Source: Escallonia rubra (lineage: Eukaryota; Streptophyta; Magnoliopsida; Escalloniales; Escalloniaceae). Taken from it: a DNA stretch of 64,000 nucleotides. Every line of letters begins with the position of its first letter. The first letter of the stretch is position 1. Made by a program: the position numbers and the translations under genes. Location of the stretch: NCBI GenBank assembly GCA_033065855.1, contig JAVXUO010000756.1:1-64000 (forward strand), written 5' to 3'. Of this stretch, positions 35,301-47,516 are shown in pieces. The notes beneath the pieces were generated by a model. That model was not told where the DNA came from. It saw nothing but the letters and a program-made list of their open reading frames with translations, and ran no database searches.

Positions 35301-35630
35301 TAATCAAAATCACTCTTATATAAGAGCCTAAGGTCCATAGCTATACAAGATGAAAAAGTTTAGGGAGTATAGGTTTAAAGCAGATTAGCCCCTCATTGCC
35401 TTCATACCCATGACCACCACGACCACTAGCAGTCCACCACGATAGCCATAACCACAACTATTATTGTTAAGCCAACTATCAAAACATTGTAGATCTAGAA
35501 TCCACATAACTACAGTTCTATTGACCCAAGAAAGAGTCATGATTATAGGGAGATGACATGTGGTCATGAGTGGTAATGGTCAGTGGGAGCCTGCAACGGT
35601 AGTGGCGATGACAGTCAATAGTGGTTCGAC
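32370..35630. repeat. Segmental duplication, copy C (intron only)
   Basis: Begins at AGATATGTGAGTGCC directly after the end of copy A and follows B (54255-58000) through the intron 1 sequence, including ~0.3 kb near 32945-33240 that A lacks. No helicase exon or SUFD block is present. Its last part (about 34980-35630) is a decayed version of the CCA-rich segment. Confidence 0.88.
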
Positions 35631-35964
35631 AAGTCCAAATTAGCCGTCTCCTCTCCGTCCGCCAGATAATGTAGCAGAGAATTGAAAGAGAATAGATGTG
35701 ACGGGTGGCAGCAAAAATTCGTCAACTACACTGTGTAACGAACGTCTTTTGGTTGACAAAATGTCAAGTCAAAGGCTGTACGCTAGATAATGTAACGGAT
35801 GGGTACTGTTCCAAAGAAAGGACGGGATGTGGGGGCATTTTGGACTAAATACCTGTCCGCTATGCTGCATAGCTGATGGCTAATTTTTTTATATATATAA
35901 AAATGAGATCTAAAGGATGGACGACCAGATCGCGCAAACAACATAGCTGAGGTTGCCCGCAAGG

Positions 35965-36190
35965 GGTGTGTGTGTGTGTGTGTGTACATATATATGCATT
36001 CTCGCTCGATGATCTGGCTGTCTACTAGAGGTTGTGGATAGTTTAGATTGGATATTTTGTATACTAACCGCTATACTTAGTAGCGTTTAGGAGCCCACTT
36101 GGATTGAAGGTATCTTAAATAGCTTGGGGGGGGGGGGGGGGGTGTTGTAGGAAAGGAAGGTTAATCCCTACTAAGAGTAGCGGTTAAATG

Positions 36191-36252
<62 letters not shown>
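35965..36252. repeat. Simple repeats (GT)n, (G)n, (AT)n
   Basis: A (GT)n run of about 20 bp near 35966-35984, a run of about 18 G at 36126-36143, and about 60 bp of (AT)n near 36193-36251. Lengths are likely unstable. Confidence 0.9.
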
Positions 36253-36253
<1 letters not shown>

Positions 36254-36349
36254 AAGCTGATCCGTTGATAGCGTTAGCAAAATAGGAGAAGTTGCAAGCG
36301 CGATCTAGCCGTCCATCCTTTCTAAATCTTTTTTTTTAAATTGTCAGTC

Positions 36350-36594
36350 GTCCGCTACATAGTGTAGCGGACGGACCTTTTTACCAGATTGCCCCTCCTC
36401 CTTTGTCCGCTATACAGTGTAGCGGACAACTTTTTTATCCTGACATGTGACAGTCAAAAAGTAGTCCGCCCACTACACTATGTAGCGGACACCTTTTTCA
36501 CTGACACTACTGACACAGTGCTTAATTTCTATACGTTTATTTATGCACATGTCAGAGTTGTCCACCATATTGTCCGCCATACAGTATCGCAGAC
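36350..36594. repeat. Dispersed GTCCGCTACA palindromes, left cluster
   Basis: Palindromes at 36350-36372 (GTCCGCTACA-TAG-TGTAGCGGAC, perfect arms), 36405-36427, 36464-36490 and 36572-36594, the later ones imperfect. The same motif recurs at 43-45 kb. Decayed relatives lie near 35650 and 35740. Confidence 0.88.
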
Positions 36595-37396
36595 AGTATT
36601 GCACCTAACTCCCTGGCTCTCAACTCTTTTAGCATTTTCATCTCTTTCATCTCTTTGAGCTTCCATTTTCAGCTCCCTTCAAGCTTTGAGTAACACTTAC
36701 TTCAAGCTTCTCTCAAGCAAGATAAATTTGTGAATGGTGAACACTTGATAAAGTATAATTTTTTTTGGATGAATATATAGTTTTCTTTGGGATTTATCAC
36801 TATATTCATCAAAATAGTTTTAATTTGGGATGTTCAAGAAATTAATTTGTTAACTTCAAACAAATTTATTATAGTTAAATTCGAATGTTTTGAAATTCAT
36901 TAACTTCAAAAAATTTATTATAGTTAAATTCGAATTTTTGGAGATTATGTTTGTTGTGTTTTAGCATGATGAATTTGTCAATTTATCTTAGTAATTTTAA
37001 TTTGCTATGTTCAATAAATTAATAATTGTTAAATTGGAGACACTTTTGAGATTATGTTTGGTATATTTGTCATCATAAATTGGTCTATTCATGAAGGTTG
37101 TCCAATAAAGGCCATTTGATAGTTAAGCGTAATCTATTTCTACATAGGTCTTGTTTCACAATGTCTGATTTAGTAGCGAGCTTCAACACCCCCTTAGATA
37201 TTAGTGATCTGTATCTAGGACGAACATTTCAAACATTGGAAGAAGCCGAATAATGTTTTCGAGTGTATTCATTGAGGGTTGGTTTTGACATTAGAATAAA
37301 GACTACAAGAACAAGCAACATAACAAAAAAAAAATGCTCTCACTTATACAAGTGTCATAGGGGCAGAAACCCACTAGAAAATGAGACACACGTAAG

Positions 37397-40300
37397 TAGA
37401 TATGTCAATGGGCCGGGCTTGGGCCGGCCCAGCCCGAGCCCAGCGGGCCTCCAACGAAGCCGGGCCGGGCCAGAAGAAGTGAAAACTGGGCCGAGCTGGG
37501 CCTAAAAATTGATATACGTGGGCCCAGTCCAAGCCCTGGCCCTAGGCCCAATATTTTAGGGCCGGGCTTGGGTCAGGCCAGGCCCAAATTTTTTCCTTTG
37601 GTTTTCTTTCCCTATTCTTAACTCCTTGTTATTCACATTTATAAATTAAATGGTTGGAGACTTGGAGCAACATCAAAAGCCTCAATCGCCAAATGAAACT
37701 AGTGTAAGAGGTTCCCCATTGACGTTGTAGTACGGTTCCCGTTACACAAGAGGGGCACCATCAGTTAAACATGGGTGACTCTCTCATTAGTTTGTCTACA
37801 TCCTCATTTTCTATACACATCCTTATCTTTATTGTAAAACCATGACCACTGCAAAGAGGTTGCTACAAACCCTTTAAGACATTTGATTTCCAAAAAATTT
37901 ACATTCCGAATGTGAAATTTTGAGAAATATTAATATGTATGTAAACAATAATATTTCTAGCATTCAAATATTCAAACTGATAAAGGTAAATTGAAGATAA
38001 ATGTGTTCATAGGCCCTCCTCCTTTTATCCGGACTTAGGACCGGCTGCTTGTAAACAAACAGGCGAAGTTACCTATTTTTTTTATATATATGAAAAAATA
38101 TCTATCTTGTTTCTAAAAAAACTATCTTTTGTAAAAAAATTTATTCTTAAAACTTGAGAAAAGGAAAATAAAAATAAATTACCTAATCATCTGGAAGTAT
38201 TTCAACTTCCGAGTCACTGCTCTTCCTATCGTCAATCGTTATATCTTGCTCGCGGTATTTCGCATCAAGATAATCCTTCCAACATACACATAGCTCGAGC
38301 GACTCGGGGTTAAGACGACTCATCTTGTCATCCAAAACCCTCCCACTCACTAAAAATGTCGACTCTGAAGCAACCGTGGAGGCTTGCACCGGCAGTACAT
38401 CCCGTGCAATTTGGGATAAAGTTTTATACATGTTTTGGTTTTGTTTCCAAAAATTTAACAAATTAAAATTAACTTGTTCTTCCACTGTTAAATCAGAATA
38501 ATGATCAGTATTGGAATATACACCAATCTCATTAAAAGAGGAAAAAGAAGACGAACCTGCCGAATTAGAGGTACCTTCACCTGGTAGTTGTCTTGCTACT
38601 AGATGTTCAAAGCCCTTAAGATATGACGAGTAGTGCCTCTCAGCAGTCGATGATGAAGCTCGGCTGCGCACGTCAGTAGAATTGCGATACAAGTTGAACA
38701 GTTCCTCAAATGTATTGCTCACTTTCGTTGTGAGGTTGGTTATGTCCTCTACTGAGTAGCACATTAATTTTGATATCTCGTTTATCGAGACGTTCACGCC
38801 ATGCAACTTTAACCTAGGTTCTAAACAAGTAGCCACAGCAAAAATAACATGTAGTTCACTCCAATAGTTATTAAACTTTTCATCCATCACTTTTACTATT
38901 TTCGTAAAGGGTCCTATATATCTCCATTTTGTTAATATTGTAGCCATCTTGAGAATTTCTATTACAGCGAGAGGAGAGGTGGGATAGTACGTACCAGACA
39001 ATAAATTGGTAGACGTGTAAAATACCTCCAAAAATTCAGCTAGATGTGTAGCCATCTGCCATTCCAGGTGAGTTGGCAAGCCGGCTGGGAACGAGGTTAG
39101 TAGAAAATGCGTATATACTTCTTTGTATGCGAGAATATGTAAAAGCATATGATATGTAGAGTTCCACCTATGGACCACATCTGTAACTGGTCTTTTGCGA
39201 GGCATATTATACTGACTACACAACGTTTTAAATTGTTGTGTTCTCGAAGCCGAACTAGAAACAAAAGCTGTCATACCCCTCATTTTGACAAGAATATTTC
39301 CTGCAACAGCTAAACCATCTTGAACAATTAAATTAATTACATGACAAACACAACGAACATGAAATAATTGACCAGAAATTACAGGTTTGAGGCTCTCCTT
39401 TAAAGCAGCAACAACAGCTGTATTGTTAGTAGCATTATCAAAACTAATACTCATAATCTTATTCTTTAAATTAAACGTGGTACATGCATTAATTATAATA
39501 GTAGCAACGTGTATTGCATCATGCGGAAAAGGAAAGAGTTCGAAAGCGATGCTTCTCTTGTTCATAATCGAATCTGCCTCAATAATGGGCCGTCACACAA
39601 CTATAACTAACAAGAGTAAACGGAGATTGTCAAATATCAGATTTAAGGCTAACTTTACCGTCAAAATTATCAAAATAATCAATCAGGCGTGCCTTAGCAG
39701 CCTTATACTGCCGGAGTGCATCGGATCTAGATGTGTTTCTATGAACCTTTTTTTTTTTTTTTTGCACGTGGGTGTTCATATATCTAGTGTGCTTAGCACT
39801 ATCGGCAAAACTAAAGGCTTGTTCATCGTGAATAACAAATTCAGCGAGACCGTCTCTTTGCTCTCGCTGATTATAAACAAACAACTTACCGTCAAAAGAT
39901 AACTGTGTTTGGGTAGGTTCGACGTGGCCGCTTCGAGGTGCACACTAAGTGTAATGCCTGTTAAGATGTCCATTACCACAACCAGTAGCAAATAATTTAG
40001 CACAATACTTACATCGAGCTTTTCGGGCGCCGCCTTCCACCGTAATTTGATCAAAATGATTCCAACACTCGGCTTTCTTTTTTTTCACCTTTTGGGCTTC
40101 TTGCTGATTACCGGAAGTATTGCTCGGCCCTTCTCCATCGTGACCGCTCATCAGGTTAACATCATGCCACGGAGTAGTAGCTTCACCAACCGAGCTGCGT
40201 CCTTGACTAAAATGCGGACTATCTTGTGAAGGCGTGTAATTAATATCTAGAATATTTTGATTGAACTCCCAATTGGTTTGGATATCTATCATACAGCCCG

Positions 40301-41396
40301 TACTCATTCGTCCAGGAACGAATGGTTGTGGTGGTGCTTGGATTGGTGTTCGTGATGGCCGTGGTGGTGGTGTTTGTGCTGGTGGTGGTGCTTGACCTGG
40401 TGGTGGTGTTTTTCATGATGATGATCCACACCTGAATTTCTTCAGTATTCTAGACATATTTGACGCTAAACTTTTTTACTAGATTGAAAAAATAAAACTA
40501 GAGCAGTAGTAAGTAATTAGAAATAACAATTAAAAAGAATTGAAGAGTAACTAGGGAATAAGAGTAATTAGTAATTCAAAATTGGCCGGAGTTAGTAATT
40601 AAAAATAACTTTGTAATAGTAATTAATAAATAAGAATTCACTAATTACTAATTAGTAAACAAAATAATTAGAGAGTAACAAATGAATAAGAGGAATAGTT
40701 AGTAATTAGAATTTAACACGAGCAGTAATTAGTAAACAGGAGTAGTAATTAGCAAAAGTACTAATTAATAAACAAGAGTAGTAATTAGCAAGAGTAGTAA
40801 TTGGAGAGGAAAATAGTAGCAAAGCTTGTAGAAATGTAGAATGTTTAGATAAGAGAGAGTAAGAAGATTGGTGTGAAAAATTAAAAAGGAAGAGTGTGAA
40901 TTTATAGATTTTTCAAAGTTCACAAAAGACCAAAATACCCCTAACAACTAGCCGTTTATAGTTGTTGGGGAGGGTAAAAGTGTAAAAAATCTTAAAAGAT
41001 TTAAAAAAGTTAACTTGGACCAAAATATCCCCCAAACTAGCCGTTATATAGTTGTTGGGGGGGGGGGGGGTAAAAGTGGAATATTTTGAATTAGTGGGGA
41101 ATATAGCCGTTGGGGGGGGGGGGGGACAAAAATTTGAAAAAAGTGGGCCAGCCCAGAATTTGGGCCAATTTAGGGCCAGATCCGGGCCAATTTTGGGCCT
41201 GTTTCGAAGCTGGGCTTTTTTAGGGCCGGGCCTAGGCCGGGCCATTTTTTCTGAAACCTTAGTCTCGTCCAAGCCCAGGTCCAAGGCCTTAAAAGTTTTT
41301 GGCCTACACTATTCATACTCCGGCTGGGCCGGCCCGGGCTTTTTTTGGACCAAAACAGGCAGGGCCACGGGGGCCCCGGCCCCATTGACATCTCTA
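37397..41396 (-). mobile_element. hAT transposon, 4,000 bp
   Basis: Terminal inverted repeats TAGATATGTCAATGG (37397-37411) and, reverse-complemented, TAGAGATGTCAATGG (41382-41396) differ at one base. Flanking 8-bp duplications CACGTAAG and CACGTAGG also differ at one base, as expected for an aged hAT insertion. Both ends carry subterminal GGGCCGGGCC-type repeats in opposite orientation (37411-37600; 41130-41380). Removing it rejoins the FAR1-like frame (ETHV followed by GNDD). Confidence 0.94.
38183..40307 (-). pseudogene. hAT (Ac/Tag1-like, BED finger) transposase
   Basis: Three minus-strand pieces. 40307-39945 has a BED zinc finger (CKYCAKLF...GHLNRH). 39884-39630 has GLAEFVIHDEQAFSF and RSDALRQYKAAKARL. 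39565-38183 has the RNase H-like core (IMSISFDNATNNTA, LFHVRCVCHVINLIVQDGL) and the C-terminal dimerisation region (ARDVLPVQASTVASESTF). Frame changes between pieces and stops near 39629 and 39590 show it is broken. Intact proteins bind the element ends and cut by a DDE mechanism. The host element is presumably immobile on its own. Confidence 0.88.
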
Positions 41397-43084
41397 CACG
41401 TAGGCAATGATGACTGTTTGGATGAAATAGGATACTCGCGTAGAAGATGAGACTGCTTTGCTTGCACCAATTGCCAGGTCAAGATATTCGTAAGCTATAA
41501 ATCCAAACAAGATCATTTGCTTATTACTAGTCTAGAACTGGCACACAATAACCCATTAGTAACGTGTCCAAAGGTGAGTCAGATGCATCAACACAAGAAG
41601 ATGAGCAATGTCGCAAGGAGCCTAATTCACACAATGAGTAACGCGCGGATAGGACATACCGACATTGTTAATATTCTTGTTGAACAGGCTGGGGGAATTC
41701 AAAATCTTTAACACGACAGACGTTTGTAACATGGTCCGTACCCAAAGACGAGTCGCGTATGACCTTAATGATGCTCAATCCACAATGAGTCTATTGAAGC
41801 GAATGCAAATGAAGGACCCGCAATTTACCTTCGATTATATACTTGACAACGAGCATAGAGTTAGCACAATTTTTTGAGTCGATAGTCGTTCGAGGCTAGC
41901 TTATAAGAATTTTAGGGATGCCGCGACTTTCGACACCACATACCGTACCAACAAGTACTCGATGCCGTTCACTCATTTCACGGGTGTCAATCATCATTAT
42001 CACTCAATCCTCTTCTGGTTCGCCTTGTTATGGGATGAGATTGAGAGTTCTTTTGTATGGTTGTTTAGGGCATGGCTAGAGGCCATGAATAACAAAGCAT
42101 CCAAAGTTATGATCACTGATCAAGATTTGGCAATGAAGAAGGCTAGTGCTACCGTCTTCCCAGATACTCGACACAACTTGTGCACTTGGCACATAAGCAA
42201 CAAATATCCTGAATGTCTGCATCACGTGTATGCAAAGTATCCAGACTTTAAACATGATTTTGAAAAGTACGTTATTAAGTCGTTAACGATTGAGGAGTTT
42301 GAGGATAGGTGGGAAAATCTTGTTGAGGATTACTCATTGAAAGGCAACGAGTGGCTCAAGCACGCGTACTAGCTCAAAGAGTAATGGATTGGCGTTAACA
42401 AGAGGAGGTATGTTTTTGCAGGCATGAAAATGACGGGCAGGAGTGAATCTATGAATGCCACGTTCGATGGTTATGTGGGTACGACTACCAATTTGAAGAG
42501 TTTCGTCACATCCACACAAAAAGCAGATGCCTTGTTATTCGTGAAAAAAGGGCTGCATGCTTTGCAACCACGTACAAATAAAGGATAATGTTCTTGAAAC
42601 CCCGCTGGAGCTAAACGGTGCCAAAGTCTATACAAAGGAGATCTTCATGCTATACCAAGTAGAGCTACGAAACTCGGGTTGATACAATATAAATAAGGTG
42701 ATAGAAAAGTCTATGCGTGAGTACAAGGTTTACTCACTCGTTAATGAGCTTGTCCCTGAGAAGTTGTGCATAAATTTTCTGGTGGGCTATGACTCATTGA
42801 TAGACTCGGTGACATGTGTTGGCAAGAAGTTTGAGTTCCATGGCATCCTGTGTAGACACATTCTGCGGTTTTTCACCCAGAAGAATATTAGGACAATCTT
42901 CGATAAATATGTCCTGCCACGGTGACGAAAGGTGCAAAGAGGTTACACGGTACCACGGCCTTTGCGCAGCAGCTGTATACTAACTTTGAAGAATTATAGA
43001 CAGTGCGGTATCATCATCTGGTGACAATGTTCACCCGTAAAACGAGCTGCTACAATGGCAAAATATAAACATCTCCTCGAGGTA

Positions 43085-43681
43085 ACTACATAGTGTAGCG
43101 AACGTACAGAAAACAAAAAAAAATTCTAAGTGTTGAAGTTTAGAGATTCTGTTGTATTGTCCGCTTGTAGCGGACGCTTGTAGGCCCAAAAAAAATTTAA
43201 GTGTTTCATCCGCTACACAGTGTAGCTGACGCTTGTAGGCCCAAAAATTTTCTAAGTGTTGGAGTTTATAGATTCTGCTGCACCGTCCACTGCACAGTGT
43301 AGCGGACGCTTGTAGGCCCAAAATTGTTTTACTACATAGTGTAGCGGACGTACAGAAAACAAAAATTTTTCTAAGTGTTGGAATTTAGAGATTCTGCTGC
43401 ACCGTCCGCTACACAGTGTAACGGACGCTCGTAGGCCCAAAAAATTTCAATGAGTGTAGCGGACGTATGCAAAACAAAAAATTTGCAAGTCCGCTACACT
43501 ATTCAAAATTTGTTCTGCAGAGCCGTCCGCTACATTCTGTAGCGGACGTAAAGAACACCAGAAAATTTCTAAGTGTTTGAGTTTTTAGGCTCTGCAGAGC
43601 CGTCCGCTACATTGTGTTGCGGACAAAGAGAACACCAAAAAATTTCTAAGTGCTGGAGTTTTAAGACTCTGCAGAGCCGTC
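43085..43681. repeat. Palindrome-bearing minisatellite, middle cluster
   Basis: About eight irregular units, each with a palindrome of the form GTCCGCTACA-nnn-TGTAGCGGAC followed by an A-rich tract and TTCTAAGTGTTGGAGTTT. Two subtypes occur: TGCTGCACCGTCC with GCTTGTAGGCCC (43150-43440) and CTGCAGAGCCGTCC (from about 43518). It directly replaces the 3' end of the + strand FAR1-like pseudogene. Confidence 0.88.
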
Positions 43682-44670
43682 GCTAATTTTGTTTTACGTA
43701 TTTTAATTTTTTTTTTATGAAATTAGTGACGGAATAAATGTTTTAGCGATGGAATCAATAATCTCAATATCTCAAATGCACGATTAACAATCAAAAATCA
43801 TCAATTCACAATCTAAAATCATCGATCAATAATCACAATTCTCAAATGCACAATTAAGAACCTAAAATTATCAAACAAATAATCAATATTCAAATAACAC
43901 AAAATTGTTCAAAATGCACATATCCAATGCGATTAATTTGATTTAGGGTTTAATTAGGGCTCAGAGTTCAACATTGGAGGAAAGCTTTTTTACAAGTGCT
44001 TTGATCAAACACCAACATTTGAAAACGCATATGCCCCATGTGTTCAAAGATTACAAAGTCCCCTAGATGGAGGTCATGCTGCTGCACGAATTTGTTCCAA
44101 CCCTATTCGAAACAAGTTTCCTCTTGGCCGCATTTCTTCTTGATTTTAACAAGCCATGACCCCTTGTGGCTGGTTAAAGTTACTTCATTTGATCTCATCA
44201 TTATGCTAAGCAATCTGCAAAAGGCTACTGGTATGGCCTAACATATTCATAATACAGTAAGACATGTAAGTTTTTAACCAAAGATAAAAATTTTAACATA
44301 CACGAAAACACAGAGAAAGAGGGATGGCCTACAAGTCTTGTATGAAGACCAGGCATCATGACCTTGAACTAGTGTCTGCCGAATGAAACGTCCCTGTTCA
44401 CCGAAGCAGAAGCCATCGGGACAGATCTGTCGCCAGAGGTGGCGCCGCGTCGGGGGAAGGACGGGGATTTCACTGGAGGCGCTGCGGCCTTGAAGGGTGG
44501 ACGAGCCTGTCACCGGAGGTGGCGCGGCGTCGGGGGAGGACGGTGTTGTCTCCGAAAATGTGGGTCACCGTAGAGGGGGTCACGGGTGGGTAAGATGTTC
44601 GAGACAGAAAGAGAAACTAGAGAAATAAGAGTGGTCAATCTGATTAATATTTAACATGAGTTTTAGCGAC
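43680..44670. mobile_element. Possible ~1-kb insertion in the minisatellite
   Basis: The array stops at GCAGAGCCGT and resumes near 44671 with GTGTTGGAGTTTTAA. The intervening DNA begins CGCTAATTTTG and ends ATGAGTTTTAGCG, so CGCTAA/TTAGCG may be very short inverted ends. The interior holds AT-rich sequence, then a GC-rich stretch (44395-44600) with no recognisable protein. Ends and duplication are weak. Confidence 0.4.
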
Positions 44671-44671
44671 G

Positions 44672-45035
44672 TGTTGGAGTTTTAAACTGTGCAGAGACGT
44701 CCGCTACATTGTGTAGCGGACACAAAGAACACCAAAAAAAAATTCTGCAGAGTCGTCCGTTACATTGTGTAGCGGACCCCTTGAAAACCAAAAAATTTCT
44801 AGACTCTGCAGAGCCGTCCGCTACATTGTGTAGCGGACATAAAGAACACCAAAATCTTTCAAAGTGTTGGAGTTTTAAGACTCTGTAGAGCCGTCCTCTG
44901 CATTGTATAGCGGACATAAAGACACCAAAAAAATTCTAAGTGTTGGAGTTTTAAGACTATGCAGAGTCGTCCACTACATTGTGTAACGGACATAAAGAAT
45001 GCACTATGTCCGCTACACTATATAGCGGACGGGGC
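44672..45035. repeat. Palindrome-bearing minisatellite, right cluster
   Basis: About six units of the CTGCAGAGCCGTCC subtype, each with a GTCCGCTACATTGTGTAGCG-type palindrome, e.g. near 44700, 44755, 44817, 44894 and 44972, plus GTCCGCTACACTATATAGCG at about 45009. It borders the 3' flank of the inverted FAR1-like pseudogene. Confidence 0.88.
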
Positions 45036-45181
45036 AAATAAAAAAAAACTTAAACTTAGATTTGATGGCTCTCATAGATCCATCAGGAAAAAAATTTCAG
45101 TCTTCGGTTGAAAGATTATTAGAAACAAATTACAAAAAATTATTACAAATGTCAAACAGACTTGATGGCTTATACAAAAAG

Positions 45182-46815
45182 TTAAAGGTCCTCTACATCT
45201 TCTTCTTCCTCATCTTTGGCGTCATCTTCTTCCTCGTTTTGCAAACCCCCTGGACTTATCCCCAGTGCCTTGTAATGGTTTCGCTTGTCATGGTTGGTCA
45301 TTTTGTTGCACAATGCACACCTTCTCAGCTTTTTAGGTTGAGTTGCCTGTTCAATAGAGCTCTTCATCTGCGTAGATCTCTTGCGGCCTTTCATTTGCGA
45401 TATAATTGGATCCAAAGGCCGGATATCATTGTCGTCTTCCTCCCCTGGCTCATCATCTTCTGATCCCGTTGTAGGCTCGGTGTCAATCGTAATGCTAACT
45501 GAAGCTGCTTCAAACTGGTCGACGATGCGCTCCTGCTGCTGCGCTACCTCGAGGGGAAGTTTACATCCGACCATTGTAGCAGCACCCTTTATGGACAAAC
45601 GGGTAAACATTGTGACCATATGATTATACAACAACGTTTCTGATTCTTCAAAGTCAGTATACGGGTGCTCTGGAAATGCAATGGTACCGTGCAACCTGTT
45701 TGCACCTTTTGTCCACCGTGGCAGAACATATTTATCGGGGATTGTCCTGATATTTATCTGGGTGAAAAACCACAGAATGTGTCTACACAGGATGCCATGG
45801 AACTTAAACTTCTTGCAAACACATGTCACTGAATCCATCAATGTGTCGTGGCTCACCGTATACATTCTGCGCAGCTTCTCAGGGATGAGGTCATTCACGA
45901 GCGAATAAAGCTTGTACTCACATGTAAACTTCTCTGCCACCTTGTTTATACTGTATCGTCCTAATTTTCGTAGCTCTACTTGGTATAGCAGGAAGATCTC
46001 CTTCGTATAGACTTTTTGCACCGTTCAGCTCCAACGGGGTCTTGAGCAACCTTCTTCTTTGTTTGTACGTGCTTGCAAAGTCTGCAGCCCTTTTTTCACG
46101 AATAACAACGCAACCGTTTTTTGGGCGGATATGACGAAACTCTTCAATTTCGTAGCTATGCCTACATAGCTATCGGACAAGGAATTCATAGATTCACTCC
46201 TACCCATCGTTTTCATGCTCGCAGAAAAATACCTCCTCGTGTAAACGCCAATCCATTGCTCTTTGAGCTCGTACAAGTGCTGGAGCCACTCGTTGTCTTG
46301 CAATGAGTAATCCTTAACAAGCTATTCCCACATCTCCTTAATATCCTCAATCGTTAACGACTTATTAACACACTTTTCAAAGTCCTGTTTAAAGTCTGGA
46401 TACTTTGCATATACATGATGCAAACGTTCAGGGTATTTGTTGCTTATGTGCCAAGTACACAAGTTGTGTCGAGTATCTGGGAAGACGGTAGCAATAGTCT
46501 TCTTCATTGCCAAATTTTGATCGATGATGATAACTTTCGGTGCTTTGTTGTTCTTGGCTTCCAGCCACGCCGTAAACAACAATTCAAAAGAACTCTCGCT
46601 CTCGTCCCTTAATAAGGCGAACCCGAACAGGATGGAATGGTAATGATGATCGACCCCCATGAAAGGAGCGAACGACATCGAGTACTTGTTGGTACGGTAT
46701 GTTGTGTAGAAAGCCACGACATCCCCAAAATGCTTATAAGCTAGCCTCGAATGACCGTCTACCCAAAAAATTATACTAACTCGATGCTTGTCATCAAGTT
46801 TATAATCAAGTTCAA
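45182..46815 (-). pseudogene. FAR1-like MULE transposase, inverted copy
   Basis: Minus strand from about 46815: SIIFWVDGHSRLAYKHFGDV, then YRTNKYSMSFAPF, an IDQNLAMKKT core and a TAG at about 46323-46325. After that TMGRSESMNSLSD, a frameshift near 46030, then KFHGILCRHILWFF (SWIM) and an acidic tail ending EEEEDVEDL. The 5' part, including the FAR1 zinc domain, is missing upstream of about 46815. One stop and one frameshift make it less decayed than the + strand copy. The TMGRSESMN segment keeps the Glu; the first catalytic Asp of the FDTTY motif is replaced (AFYTTY), a second reason to expect inactivity. Confidence 0.87.
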
Positions 46816-47500
46816 TTAATTAATGTATGTGGGCGATGAGTGGTTACTTCACCACAAATCAAGGTCTAGTGGCCAAGGTCAATGGTTAAGTGACCAACAA
46901 CATATTTAACTCTTGCCAAAAAGCTAAAATACTATTTAGAACAAATAGATCAATTTCATAGACTACTTTTGGATAACATCGTGTAAGTAAAAAAAAAAAT
47001 ATTAGTATAAGTTTGGCGTAGGTCCGAGTAATTCTTTATTATTATTTTTTTTTTCCCTTCGAAAAACCACCAATGCATTGGGGTTGTGGACCTTTACCAG
47101 TTTATTAATCACAAAATATACAAGAAAAGTTTAACCCCGTAGTTAGGGGTGGGGGGGGGGGGGGGGGGTTGCCTGGACTAATAAACATTGGTCCATTTTT
47201 TAATCACATTGAAGTTAAAATATCCAAGAAAAGTTTAATCACATTGGTCCAAGAAAAGTTTATGAATCACATTGCGAGGCAAGACAAGTTAAAATATACA
47301 AGAAAAGTTTATTAATGACTTTATGAATCACATTGAAGGAAGCCTGTAACCAACACACCTAGCTTGTCTTGCCTCGCAATGTGATTCATAAAGTCATTAC
47401 ATCTATTATGCTGAGTCGGATGCAGCCATTTTGGCGCATCTTATTTCCCCAATCAAATGCCTTTGTCCCCTAGTGGCTCATTTTGTTTATGAAATCGTCT
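46816..47500. repeat. Spacer with nested fold-back
   Basis: A 28-bp perfect inverted repeat (47261-47288 and 47363-47390) overlaps a second 23-bp perfect pair (47313-47335 and 47377-47399), so the right arm can pair with either of two left arms. A run of about 20 G lies near 47149-47168. Phrases such as AAGAAAAGTTTA recur several times. No gene recognised. Confidence 0.85.
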
Positions 47501-47516
47501 AATCTCTACACATAAG

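Larger units (their letters stand above)
37161..43060 (+). pseudogene. FAR1-like MULE transposase, split by a hAT element
   Basis: From ATG 37161 the frame gives DLYLGRTFQTLEEAE, a stop, then CFRVYSLRVGFDIR and CSHLYKC, the start of a FAR1 DNA-binding domain. It is cut at 37396 by a hAT insertion and resumes at 41405. Downstream come HNNPLVTCPKVSQ, QGGIQN-like linker, a MULE core (ATFDTTYRTNKYSMPF, ITDQDLAMKKA, TGRSESMNATF) and a SWIM remnant (FEFHGILCRHILRFF). Several stops and frame changes (e.g. after STIF near 41877 and after KHAY near 42371) show it is non-functional. The C-terminal end is replaced near 43060 by the palindrome array. It resembles the 45-47 kb copy more than the intact gene at the window start. 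Confidence 0.87.
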
